Origin: Bacteroidales bacterium
GTDB taxonomy: Bacteria > Bacteroidota > Bacteroidia > Bacteroidales > Marinilabiliaceae
DNA length: 64,000 bases
Direction: 5' to 3'
Assembly (NCBI GenBank): GCA_024401295.1
Contig: JAKSLG010000006.1
Coordinates: 54,768-118,767, forward strand
Within the stretch, counting starts at the first letter, position 1. Each line of letters begins with the position of its first letter. Shown here piece after piece: positions 37,239-45,464 of the stretch. A model generated the notes under the pieces. The model had not been told where the DNA came from and ran no database searches. It saw only the letters and a program-made list of their open reading frames with translations. Both the position numbers and the translations under genes were made by a program.

Positions 37239-38070
37239 CAAACTCAACACTATCGGTTATCTGATACGGCATATATGCGATTTTCAAATCTGTTACTATA
37301 CCCTTAAGATTCGAAAATTCAGGTGATTCAATCACAGCAACTTTCATCTTTGTTGCCACAAGCGTATCGACAAAACTATGCTTCAGTTCATACGTTTTCT
37401 TGACATTTGCATACACAATATCGGTCGAAACAGTATCAGAGCCACCGCCATCATACATGATTATGATTTTTGACGTCAGATTCGGTTCAAAATCATTTTT
37501 ACGCGTAAAATTACAACCCATTGACACTGTCATGGTTCCATAACGGATTGAATCAAGGTCATATACAAACGTCAGATGCTTTTGGTTAATGGAATCTCGA
37601 TCTTCAACCGGCATGTGCAATATTCTACGTCCCTTCCAGTAATTCACTCTCAACGAATCATTTATGTGCGTAATGAGATTGTTTATAGAATCGCGTTTAT
37701 TGAGAAGGATTCCGAATTCACCCTCTTTTGTAGACAAAATGCCAATGAGACGATCATAAACCTTCGAATATTCAGCCGGGTTTGCAGAATACCATGCAAT
37801 GGCAGAATCAAATTGCACTTTTGTCATTCCATACCTTTCCAAAATCGTATGGTATGTTTTCTCCACGACCTTGCTCACTCTGGCCGCACTGTTATATGCA
37901 GTTCCATTTGTCTGAACAATGGCATCTGCAAGATAAATATCTGCCAATACTTGTGCCATCTTTTTTTCCGACGGCACATAACTGTTTCGACGTTGATATG
38001 TCACAAACGCAATAATGGCAGCCAAAGCTGCCACCACGCACAATATGATTATATTTCGTTTAGTTGCCAT
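37204..38070 (-). CDS. DUF4296 domain-containing membrane-anchored protein
   Basis: The start at 38070 (MATKRNIIILCVVAALAAII) gives 288 residues; an upstream GTG is rejected. One N-terminal membrane helix is followed by the DUF4296 core, with KKMAQVLADIYLADAIVQ and ERYGMTKVQFDSAIAWYS. DUF4296 proteins are widespread, small envelope proteins in Bacteroidetes with no known activity. The C-terminal half (about 130-288) is longer than in many relatives. It overlaps the phosphoglycosyltransferase stop by 11 bases. Confidence 0.75.
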   Translation of the reverse strand: MATKRNIIILCVVAALAAIIAFVTYQRRNSYVPSEKKMAQVLADIYLADAIVQTNGTAYNSAARVSKVVEKTYHTILERYGMTKVQFDSAIAWYSANPAEYSKVYDRLIGILSTKEGEFGILLNKRDSINNLITHINDSLRVNYWKGRRILHMPVEDRDSINQKHLTFVYDLDSIRYGTMTVSMGCNFTRKNDFEPNLTSKIIIMYDGGGSDTVSTDIVYANVKKTYELKHSFVDTLVATKMKVAVIESPEFSNLKGIVTDLKIAYMPYQITDSVEFDEISIPPLFSY

Positions 38071-39484
38071 CAGCACGGAACATAGTCTGAATTGTCTTGA
38101 ACACGATCACCATATCGAGCGATAGCGACCAGTTGTCAATATACTGCATATCAAGATTCATCCAGTCGTCAAACGAAATCTTATTTCGCTCGCGCGACAC
38201 CTGCCACAAGCATGTGATTCCCGGCTTCATGGCAAGACGGCGCAACTGCCAACGCTCATATTTTTCGACCTCAGTCGGGATTGGAGGACGAGGGCCGACA
38301 ATCGACATGTCGCCGACAAAGACATTGAGGAACTGCGGGAATTCATCAATTCCAGTCTTGCGCAAAATTCGTCCGATACGTGTTATACGTGGATCATTTG
38401 CTATCTTGAATGCTGGACCATCCATTTCATTTTGCTTCTCGAGATCCTCTCTCAAATCCTCGGCATTGGCAACCATAGTCCTGAATTTGAATACTCGGAA
38501 GACCTTACCCTTGAGACCAGAGCGCTTCTGTCTGAAAAACACAGGACCTCTGGAGTCAATCTTTATCAGAAGAGCAACAATAAAGAAGAATGGGAAACCA
38601 ACGAGAATCACTCCCGAAGAGAAAACGATATCGAAGATTCGCTTAAAGAGCATGCCGACATAGTTCGTTGGCGTATTCGAAACCGTGATTACCGCGTTCG
38701 TATCGAAATATCTCAACTGCGTATTCTTCGACAAGCGGTTGAGGAAAGGCGAATACAATCGGAAAGTCACGCCTATCTCATTGCAGACGTCAATAATACG
38801 AATAATATCCTGTGAGTTGTCGTAATCCTTGGCATATATGACCTCATCGACATTCTGAGTTATCAACTTATCCAATTCGACTTCATTGTCAAGATATACC
38901 GGAAATTTTCCATTGTATTTGTTCGCGATATACGAATCGCCGATTGCGCCAACGATCTTATATCCCCATTCATAACGCTTGTAAAGCAGACTTAACAGAC
39001 TATCTCCAGCTTTGTCGCAAATGAACAAAACCGTCTTGTTGTTGAAACCCTTTTTGCGCATGTGGCGCAAACCGATATAGAAAGCAACCTTAAAAAGTAT
39101 TGACAGAATGGTTGACATTGCGCCAAAAAGGAGCAATACATCTCGGCCGAATACCGTCATTCCAAAAAGGACAGACGTAAAGCTCAGCAACATTATGCCA
39201 ATGACATTTTCAACCACATGGAAAAGAACGATATATCCATATGATCGGCTTCGATAAACCTCATTCAAACGAAGCCAAGTGTCAAGAATCGACCAATAGA
39301 TTGTTATAAAGACACATGTCAAGAGAAAATTCGGATTCAATATGTAAGTCAAATCCGGATAGCTGTCATGATAGATACAAGCGATCGTAGCAAAATACGC
39401 CACAATCGTCAGAACCACTGTGCCTATTGTCAACAGCATTCTGACAAACTGAGCTCTATTGCTAAGTTTCTCTTCTATGTTCAT
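38060..39484 (-). CDS. Polyprenyl-phosphate hexose-1-phosphate transferase (WcaJ-type)
   Basis: A 474-residue initiating enzyme for exopolysaccharide or O-glycan assembly. Four or five N-terminal membrane helices (to about 140) are followed by a Rossmann-like nucleotide-binding region (about 145-255). The C-terminal bacterial sugar transferase domain has FKRIFDIVFSSGVILVG, SRGPVFFRQKRSG, KFRTMV, TGIDEFPQFLNVFVGDMS and VGPRPP. It moves a sugar phosphate from a UDP-sugar onto undecaprenyl phosphate. It follows manC by 42 bases in the same operon. Confidence 0.9.
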   Translation of the reverse strand: MNIEEKLSNRAQFVRMLLTIGTVVLTIVAYFATIACIYHDSYPDLTYILNPNFLLTCVFITIYWSILDTWLRLNEVYRSRSYGYIVLFHVVENVIGIMLLSFTSVLFGMTVFGRDVLLLFGAMSTILSILFKVAFYIGLRHMRKKGFNNKTVLFICDKAGDSLLSLLYKRYEWGYKIVGAIGDSYIANKYNGKFPVYLDNEVELDKLITQNVDEVIYAKDYDNSQDIIRIIDVCNEIGVTFRLYSPFLNRLSKNTQLRYFDTNAVITVSNTPTNYVGMLFKRIFDIVFSSGVILVGFPFFFIVALLIKIDSRGPVFFRQKRSGLKGKVFRVFKFRTMVANAEDLREDLEKQNEMDGPAFKIANDPRITRIGRILRKTGIDEFPQFLNVFVGDMSIVGPRPPIPTEVEKYERWQLRRLAMKPGITCLWQVSRERNKISFDDWMNLDMQYIDNWSLSLDMVIVFKTIQTMFRADGN

Positions 39485-39526
39485 AATCTGAGGCTATTTA
39501 CGTCTTGCAAATGTAACAAAACTTGT

Positions 39527-40621
39527 TTATTTCTTCAGTGTTTCACTGAATTCTTTAATGCGTTGTTCTTGATTTTTCTTGCATACAAGAAGTGTACCAT
39601 TGTCATCTGCAACAATATAACCATCAAGTCCCTGCAAAACCATCTTGATTTGACCAGACGCTCTGACAATACAATCCGTACTCTCTATCATCGAAATGTT
39701 CTCAGCGCCAATGATTGCATTTTCATTCTGATCTTTTGATGTCTGAGCATAAAGCGAGCCCCATGTACCAAGATCACTCCATCCGAAATCCGATGGCATC
39801 ACGTACACGCCACCCTTCTGGCCATTCAACTGCTGAGGCTTACCGGCAAGACGCTCCATCACAGCATAGTCGATTGAAATCTTGTTGCACTGAGGGAAAA
39901 GTTCGTTTACGACCTCCTGCTCTTTTGCCGTATAAAACGACTCGCTCATCTTATCGAAGAGGACAGCCATCTCCGGCTCGAACATACGAATTGCAGCTTC
40001 TGCCGTTGATGCATCCCACATGAATATGCCAGCATTCCAATTATATTTGCAATCGCTGTAATACTGCTTAGCAGTCTGGAGATCAGGCTTTTCACGGAAC
40101 GCATTAACCTCCAGGATATTCTTTTCGCTCGAGGCAACATCACCAGACTGAATATATCCATAACCTGTATCAGGACGCGTAGGCTTCATTCCCAAGGTCA
40201 GAATGTTTGACGACCCTGCGACAAAGTCAAGTCCAGTGGAAATGCAACGACGGAATTCCTGCGTGTCAACGACGAAATGGTCGGCTGGCGATACAACGAG
40301 TGTCGCATCTGGATATTTCTTACGAATCTTCCATGCCACATAACCAATGCATGGCGTTGTGTTACGCATACATGGTTCAAGAAGAATATTCTCCTCTGGT
40401 ATATCCGGCAACTGTTCACGCACTTTTTCCTTATAAGCCGCAGATGTCACTATCCACACGTGCTCCGGCTTAAAATCCTTGCCAAAACGATCAACTGTAA
40501 GTTGCAACAAGGTACGACCGACACCAAGTACATCAATAAACTGCTTTGGATTTTCCGGACGGCTCATTGGCCAAAATCGACTGCCGATACCACCGGCCAT
40601 TATGACGAGATGTCTGTTCAT
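39527..40621 (-). CDS. manC: Mannose-1-phosphate guanylyltransferase
   Basis: The start at 40621 gives 364 residues; a TTG two codons upstream is rejected. The nucleotidyltransferase signature is IMAGGIGSRFWPMSRPENPK. VSPADHFV, FREKPD and WNAGIFMWD follow. There is no fused phosphomannose isomerase domain. It makes GDP-mannose from GTP and mannose 1-phosphate, which is also the precursor of GDP-fucose for the GT10 enzyme at 25-26 kb. It sits 32 bases after the thioesterase gene. Confidence 0.93.
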   Translation of the reverse strand: MNRHLVIMAGGIGSRFWPMSRPENPKQFIDVLGVGRTLLQLTVDRFGKDFKPEHVWIVTSAAYKEKVREQLPDIPEENILLEPCMRNTTPCIGYVAWKIRKKYPDATLVVSPADHFVVDTQEFRRCISTGLDFVAGSSNILTLGMKPTRPDTGYGYIQSGDVASSEKNILEVNAFREKPDLQTAKQYYSDCKYNWNAGIFMWDASTAEAAIRMFEPEMAVLFDKMSESFYTAKEQEVVNELFPQCNKISIDYAVMERLAGKPQQLNGQKGGVYVMPSDFGWSDLGTWGSLYAQTSKDQNENAIIGAENISMIESTDCIVRASGQIKMVLQGLDGYIVADDNGTLLVCKKNQEQRIKEFSETLKK

Positions 40622-40653
40622 ATTCAACGTGTTGTGCTATAATCCGAAATTAA

Positions 40654-41028
40654 TTACTGCTGCACTTTTGCAAGAAACTTCTCGCGGACAACAATAAATC
40701 TGTCATGTGTCGCCTCACCGATGACATCGGTACCCTGATAGGCGACAATCTTGAAAGACAATTTGCGGCCATCAATGGCAACGAGCTCTGCCGTTGCATA
40801 CACTTTCGATCCGACAGGAGATGCCTTCACGTGGCTCGCATTCATCATTATGCCAACCGTCGTCTGTCCGTCTTCAAGATCATCTGATACGCATTTCATC
40901 GCAGCATTCTCCATCATGGCAATCATCGATGGCGTTGCCAAAACCGGCATATCACCACTACCTATTTTTTCTGCTGTTAGTTCCGCAGTGACGTTCAATT
41001 CTGTTGTGAACTTACTTCCTATTTCCAT
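40654..41028 (-). CDS. FlK-like hot-dog thioesterase
   Basis: The start at 41028 (MEIGSKFTTELNV) gives 124 residues. The pattern LATPSMIAMMENAAMK with Thr and Glu, and NASHVKASPVGS with His, matches the catalytic T-E-H of the fluoroacetyl-CoA thioesterase family of hot-dog proteins. The real substrate is likely a short acyl-CoA and is unknown. It opens the operon with manC; a promoter element is 38 bases upstream. Confidence 0.78.
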   Translation of the reverse strand: MEIGSKFTTELNVTAELTAEKIGSGDMPVLATPSMIAMMENAAMKCVSDDLEDGQTTVGIMMNASHVKASPVGSKVYATAELVAIDGRKLSFKIVAYQGTDVIGEATHDRFIVVREKFLAKVQQ

Positions 41029-41065
41029 TTTATTTCCAACTAACAATATGCTCTCGCACTGACTT

Positions 41066-41074
41066 GCAAAGTTA
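41066..41074 (-). promoter_or_regulatory. Promoter -7 element for the thioesterase-manC operon
   Basis: Minus-strand TAACTTTGC, a full -7 match, 37 bases upstream of the ATG at 41028. No consensus -33 at the ideal distance. Confidence 0.55.
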
Positions 41075-41113
41075 CTAATTTATTGGTTCATCTAATGAAG
41101 AATGTCATGAATT

Positions 41114-43492
41114 TTAGTCGCCAAAAAGGTCGAAGAAATTCCGGAATGCTCTACGCACGCGGCTAATTGGTTCAACAGCAATAGTATCCATTCCCATATA
41201 GTGGTCTAGGGCATTATTGAACAGCGCATCATAATCCGGCTCGTTTTCGCAATAAAGTGGCAAATTCATGTTTACAGCCATCTCTTCGCTAAGTGGCTCA
41301 CCCAACATTCCATCAACATATTGTGCCATGTTTTTTGCACTTCCGAGAAAACGGCCGACAATCGGTAATGCCATGTATGCTCCTTGTCCGTAATATCCTG
41401 TCTTAAAGCGTATTGACGGCTGATCACATCCGACCCAAGCACCGGCAACGATTCCCGGAGCACAACATATAAACCATCCATCAGCGCCATTTTGCGTCGT
41501 TCCCGTCTTGCCTGCCAGTTCACCTTTAAGACCGTATGCCGTTCGCAAAGAACGGGCTGTGCCACTATCAACAACGGCTTTCATCATGTCACTCACATAG
41601 GCCGAAGTCAACTCGCTCATGACACACGTTGCGCTTGATTGAGGGTTCTGCCATATCACATTTCCATCATGATCCTTGATTTGCGTGATGGTGCGCAACT
41701 CGTGAATATCACCATGCGCAGGAAATGCTTGATAAGCCTTAACCATCTCATAGAGAGAGATTTCCGCCGTACCAAGTGCTATGCTTGGCACACTTGGAAT
41801 TTCACTTTCGATGCCCATGCGATGAGCCATGCCGACAACACTCGAAGGACCGACCTGGTCAATCAACCAAGCCGAAACAGTATTGAGACTCTTTGATAGA
41901 GCTCCTTTGAGCGAATACCATCCGCCATATTTGCCGTCAGAATTTCCGGGAGACCAGCCTCCCGCGTACGTACGACGCACATTTTCTACGTATGTCGTCG
42001 GATCAATTCCGCTTTCCAAAGCTGTCGCATAGAGAATCGGCTTAAACGTCGAACCGACTTGGCGACGCATACCGACGTGGTCAACCTGAGAAAGACGATG
42101 GTTTATACCACCGACCCATGCCAGGATATCACCACTATGAGGATTTACTGCCAAAAAGCCTGCATTCATCACCGTCACGGACTTCCGAACCGAGTCTGCC
42201 GGCGACATCACAACGTTTTCTGCTCCGGCAGCGGTGTAGGCAACCATCTCGACCGGGCGATTCATCCTCGCCTCAATAGTATCCTCAGAAAGGCCCTGCT
42301 TTTTCATCTCACGATAGCGCTCTGATCGTTTATAGGCTCGATCATAAATCTGCGTTTTCTCGCCCCACGGCTCCTTACCTTCCCATTGTTTGTCAAATGT
42401 CTTCTGAACATTTGTCATGTGGCCCGAAACCGCTTTTTCTGCGTATGTCTGCAGTTTCGAATTGATGGTCGTGTGAATCTCAAGTCCATCTGTATAGATA
42501 TTGTAAACACCAACACCAAACTGCTGATTTAAAACCTCTTGCGCTTCTTGAGCGACCATGTGTCTGAAGAAAATTCCTATACCGCTCTCGTTGTCAATTC
42601 GATTATACTTCACGCCAAGAGGCTCCGCCTGATATTTCTCCAATTTCAGCGAATCAATGAAACCGGCTTTTGCCATACGTTGCAAAACGAGATTACGTCT
42701 TTGCACGGACTGCTCCGGGTGAAGTCTTGGATTATAAGCCGAATTTGCTGCAAGCATTCCGATAAGAGTCGCTGCAGCTGGTGGTTCGAGCCATTTTGCC
42801 TTGCGCGAAAAGAATCGCTGAGAGGCAGCCTCAATGCCGTAGACATTCTCGCCAAAAGGCACCGTATTCAAGTACAAATTCAGAATTTCGCCCTTGCTAT
42901 AGACATCTTCAATACGTCCCGCAATGATGATTTCCTTGATTTTTGCAACAGGATAGGTGAGCAATCCCAATGATTTTCGTGGATATAGATTCTTTGCCAG
43001 CTGCTGGCTGATCGTAGAACCACCGCCTTGACTGAAATCCAGCATCAAGAATGTCTTGATAAAGACTCGCATCGTACTGTGCGCGTCAACACCATGATGT
43101 TCAAAGAATCGACTGTCTTCTGTCGCAATAAGTGCATCTACAACGTGACGCGAGATGCTAGTGCTGTCAACACTAATTCGGTTTTGCCTGTAGATTCTAC
43201 CCATCTGGACGTTGTCCGCCGTGTATATCACAGAAGCATTTGCCGTATCAATTTCCAGCAATTCCTTCTCCGTTGGAATATGGCCAAACAAGCCTACATA
43301 AACGAGGAAAATAAGAATGAGAAATAATACGATGAAATGCGCAAGCAGTTTTGCGACATTTACAAGACATCGTTTCCACAACGACGGATTGTCGGATGGG
43401 AAATAAACTGCACGAATTATACGTTTCGTACGCGGCGACAGACGCATCGCAATTTTATGATAATATTCTAATATCTTTTCTTTTATGAGCAT
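41114..43492 (-). CDS. Penicillin-binding protein 1A (bifunctional)
   Basis: A 792-residue class A PBP. A short cytoplasmic tail and one membrane helix (about 48-70) precede the GT51 domain with catalytic Glu in ATEDSRFFEHHGVD and GGSTISQQLAKNLYPR. The transpeptidase domain has the SxxK serine in GSTFKPILYATAL, SxN as SLN in LSKSLNTVSAWL, and KTGTTQNGADGWF. It polymerises and cross-links peptidoglycan in the periplasm. It starts two bases after an EF-hand/LRR lipoprotein, so the pair are co-transcribed. Confidence 0.94.
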   Translation of the reverse strand: MLIKEKILEYYHKIAMRLSPRTKRIIRAVYFPSDNPSLWKRCLVNVAKLLAHFIVLFLILIFLVYVGLFGHIPTEKELLEIDTANASVIYTADNVQMGRIYRQNRISVDSTSISRHVVDALIATEDSRFFEHHGVDAHSTMRVFIKTFLMLDFSQGGGSTISQQLAKNLYPRKSLGLLTYPVAKIKEIIIAGRIEDVYSKGEILNLYLNTVPFGENVYGIEAASQRFFSRKAKWLEPPAAATLIGMLAANSAYNPRLHPEQSVQRRNLVLQRMAKAGFIDSLKLEKYQAEPLGVKYNRIDNESGIGIFFRHMVAQEAQEVLNQQFGVGVYNIYTDGLEIHTTINSKLQTYAEKAVSGHMTNVQKTFDKQWEGKEPWGEKTQIYDRAYKRSERYREMKKQGLSEDTIEARMNRPVEMVAYTAAGAENVVMSPADSVRKSVTVMNAGFLAVNPHSGDILAWVGGINHRLSQVDHVGMRRQVGSTFKPILYATALESGIDPTTYVENVRRTYAGGWSPGNSDGKYGGWYSLKGALSKSLNTVSAWLIDQVGPSSVVGMAHRMGIESEIPSVPSIALGTAEISLYEMVKAYQAFPAHGDIHELRTITQIKDHDGNVIWQNPQSSATCVMSELTSAYVSDMMKAVVDSGTARSLRTAYGLKGELAGKTGTTQNGADGWFICCAPGIVAGAWVGCDQPSIRFKTGYYGQGAYMALPIVGRFLGSAKNMAQYVDGMLGEPLSEEMAVNMNLPLYCENEPDYDALFNNALDHYMGMDTIAVEPISRVRRAFRNFFDLFGD

Positions 43493-43494
43493 AT

Positions 43495-44487
43495 CTATTG
43501 TTCTGATGTTTTTGTGACCATGGCATATCCTTCATCGGCACTAAATGTCTCGATATAATCCCAATCGAAGTCCTCGCCAACAACAATCGTCATCGGCGAA
43601 GCGTTGCCATTGCACGTGATTTGTCTCAACAGCAAATTGCCACTCAAATCGAGTTTTTCTATTCTATTATTGCTACAATCTATGTAATTAAGTCGTCCGC
43701 AACGACTCAAATCTATTGTCCGAATGTCACATCGGCTACAATTGAGCCAGTTCATGTGATTCACCTCGCCATTTCCGAAATCTATAATCTTGAGATTTTC
43801 GCATCCATGGCAGTCCAACCAAACGAGTTCGGAATGATTTCTCAAATCAAGTTTTTCAATCTGGCTCAACGAGATATCAATTTCGCGCAGATATATATTT
43901 TTGCTAAGATCCAGATTCTCATATATGATATGTCGGCCTTTGAAAGTCTGAAGACGCTTGAAAATTTCGATTCCCTCGAACGAGACAGGCAAGTCCCGAT
44001 CTCCAAGTTCGGTCACGTCAATGCCAACAATATCGCAGACCTCCGTCCCTTGCAATATTCCGTCTTCGTTCGCATCATAATGCGACAAACAGAAATCCAT
44101 AAAACGGACATCTGGCAATATGTTATTGCTGTCAATCGTTATCTTTGTCGTTGTCTTAAATCCACCTATTGCCGCGGTCACGGAGATTATTCCAATATCC
44201 TCGGCAATGAGCCGTGCAGTCAGATCTCCGGTCTTTTCAACTCTTGCAAGACTCTCATTGTTCACCGTCCAGACAGCATCGACATCCGGTATTCCACAGT
44301 TTGTCTTTTCCGGATAATAACAGATGGTCAATTCCATTGTATCTCCAACGGCCATCTTGTATTTATGGAAATCAAAATAGATATCCCGCAAATAATGCTC
44401 CTCGACACCGCTTGAACACGATATCAGCATGGCCGAAAATGTCATCAGCAACATTTGCAGTATTTTATTCCGATTCCCCCGATTCAT
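43495..44487 (-). CDS. Lipoprotein with BIG2-like, EF-hand-like and leucine-rich segments
   Basis: A 330-residue lipoprotein (lipobox MLISC, Cys about 24). Residues about 35-120 look like a BIG2/Ig-like strand domain (AVGDTMELTICYYPE, TGDLTARLIAEDIGIISVTA). The segment DANEDGILQGTE is a textbook 12-residue EF-hand/dockerin calcium loop. The C-terminal half is a series of short leucine-rich repeats of about 21-23 residues, e.g. LVWLDCHGCENLKIIDF and LNYIDCSNNRIEKLDLSG. It is probably exposed on a membrane face and binds a partner. Its place directly before PBP1A suggests a cell-wall context. Confidence 0.7.
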   Translation of the reverse strand: MNRGNRNKILQMLLMTFSAMLISCSSGVEEHYLRDIYFDFHKYKMAVGDTMELTICYYPEKTNCGIPDVDAVWTVNNESLARVEKTGDLTARLIAEDIGIISVTAAIGGFKTTTKITIDSNNILPDVRFMDFCLSHYDANEDGILQGTEVCDIVGIDVTELGDRDLPVSFEGIEIFKRLQTFKGRHIIYENLDLSKNIYLREIDISLSQIEKLDLRNHSELVWLDCHGCENLKIIDFGNGEVNHMNWLNCSRCDIRTIDLSRCGRLNYIDCSNNRIEKLDLSGNLLLRQITCNGNASPMTIVVGEDFDWDYIETFSADEGYAMVTKTSEQ

Positions 44488-44502
44488 CTCTTATTAGACC
44501 AT

Positions 44503-44543
44503 AAAAGTTGAAAGGTTTAACTTAGCAAATCAAACCTTCCAAC
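44503..44543 (-). terminator. Terminator after the secreted protein gene 44575-45435
   Basis: A 14-base stem (minus-strand GTTGGAAGGTTTGA with TTAAACCTTTCAAC, one G-U) with a nine-base loop, followed on the minus strand by TTTT. It also precedes the lipoprotein-PBP1A pair. Confidence 0.75.
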
Positions 44544-44574
44544 TTTATTTTTCAAATCTCTTTATGTTTCGACA

Positions 44575-45435
44575 TTACATTTTTCCCATTTTCTTCAAGT
44601 CGCTTGCCAAAAGGCGATCTGGAGATTTCTTGTCGATATTGTGATAGTCGAAATAATATACATCGCTGTCGTCGGCACCAATAATCATCTTGAAGCAACG
44701 AGTGTTTGCCTTGGCAACTTCCGGGCCTACCTTGTGAAGGAATACCACATCTTTCTCCGAGTTTTCAATAGCTGCAGTAACTTCAGCCTTTGTCACGAAC
44801 TTGAACTTGTGCGGATAGATCTTTGAAACAGCAGCCTCGTTCTGAAGACTCTTCTCGAGATCTTCCTTGACAAGATACAAAGTCTTGTGAGCCAAGCTCT
44901 TGATGTTTTTATTATAGTAGAGCAAAGGGCTTTCTGCAGTCTTCTTGAGAAGTGCTGGATCTTTCTTGATCATATCGACATGATTCTGCACGAAACGGAC
45001 AAACGAAGTCAACTTATAAACGTAATCCTGATCTTCGACGCTGGCATAAGCAAGCGGAATTGAGATGAGGTCCGGCATTGTGTTGACTTTCGATTTCTCT
45101 TTGCCCATCAAAAGGCTGAGATACACGTAACGAGCCTTTGTCTTGTCCTTCTCATAAGTGACTGTTGTTGTCAGAAGGAATGAATATGCAGGATCGACAC
45201 GTTTCGATTCGAATGTTCTGCGATCGATAACTTCATATTTGGTCTCGCGCCACTCTTTCTCCATGACTTTTTCAATCTTGAGATTGAAATCGCTCATGAT
45301 GTTGTCGTCGAGAACGACGAGCGTACGAGTTTCAGGGAACTGCTCATAGTCTTTTGCCGTTGGCACACTCTTCTGAGCCTGCGCTGTAAGGGCGAATGCC
45401 ATCGAGGCAATAACGCCAAAGAACTTGATTTTCAT
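44575..45435 (-). CDS. Secreted protein of unknown function
   Basis: I do not recognise this 286-residue protein. A signal peptide (MKIKFFGVIASMAFALTAQA) is clear. The mature part is lysine-rich and predicted mixed alpha/beta, with no Cys pairs beyond one and no repeats. It starts 29 bases after the S46 peptidase gene on the same strand and ends at a strong terminator, so it is the last gene of the 49339-44575 unit. A periplasmic location is likely. Confidence 0.65.
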   Translation of the reverse strand: MKIKFFGVIASMAFALTAQAQKSVPTAKDYEQFPETRTLVVLDDNIMSDFNLKIEKVMEKEWRETKYEVIDRRTFESKRVDPAYSFLLTTTVTYEKDKTKARYVYLSLLMGKEKSKVNTMPDLISIPLAYASVEDQDYVYKLTSFVRFVQNHVDMIKKDPALLKKTAESPLLYYNKNIKSLAHKTLYLVKEDLEKSLQNEAAVSKIYPHKFKFVTKAEVTAAIENSEKDVVFLHKVGPEVAKANTRCFKMIIGADDSDVYYFDYHNIDKKSPDRLLASDLKKMGKM

Positions 45436-45464
45436 AAAAGAAATATTTATTGTTAAACCGTTTC

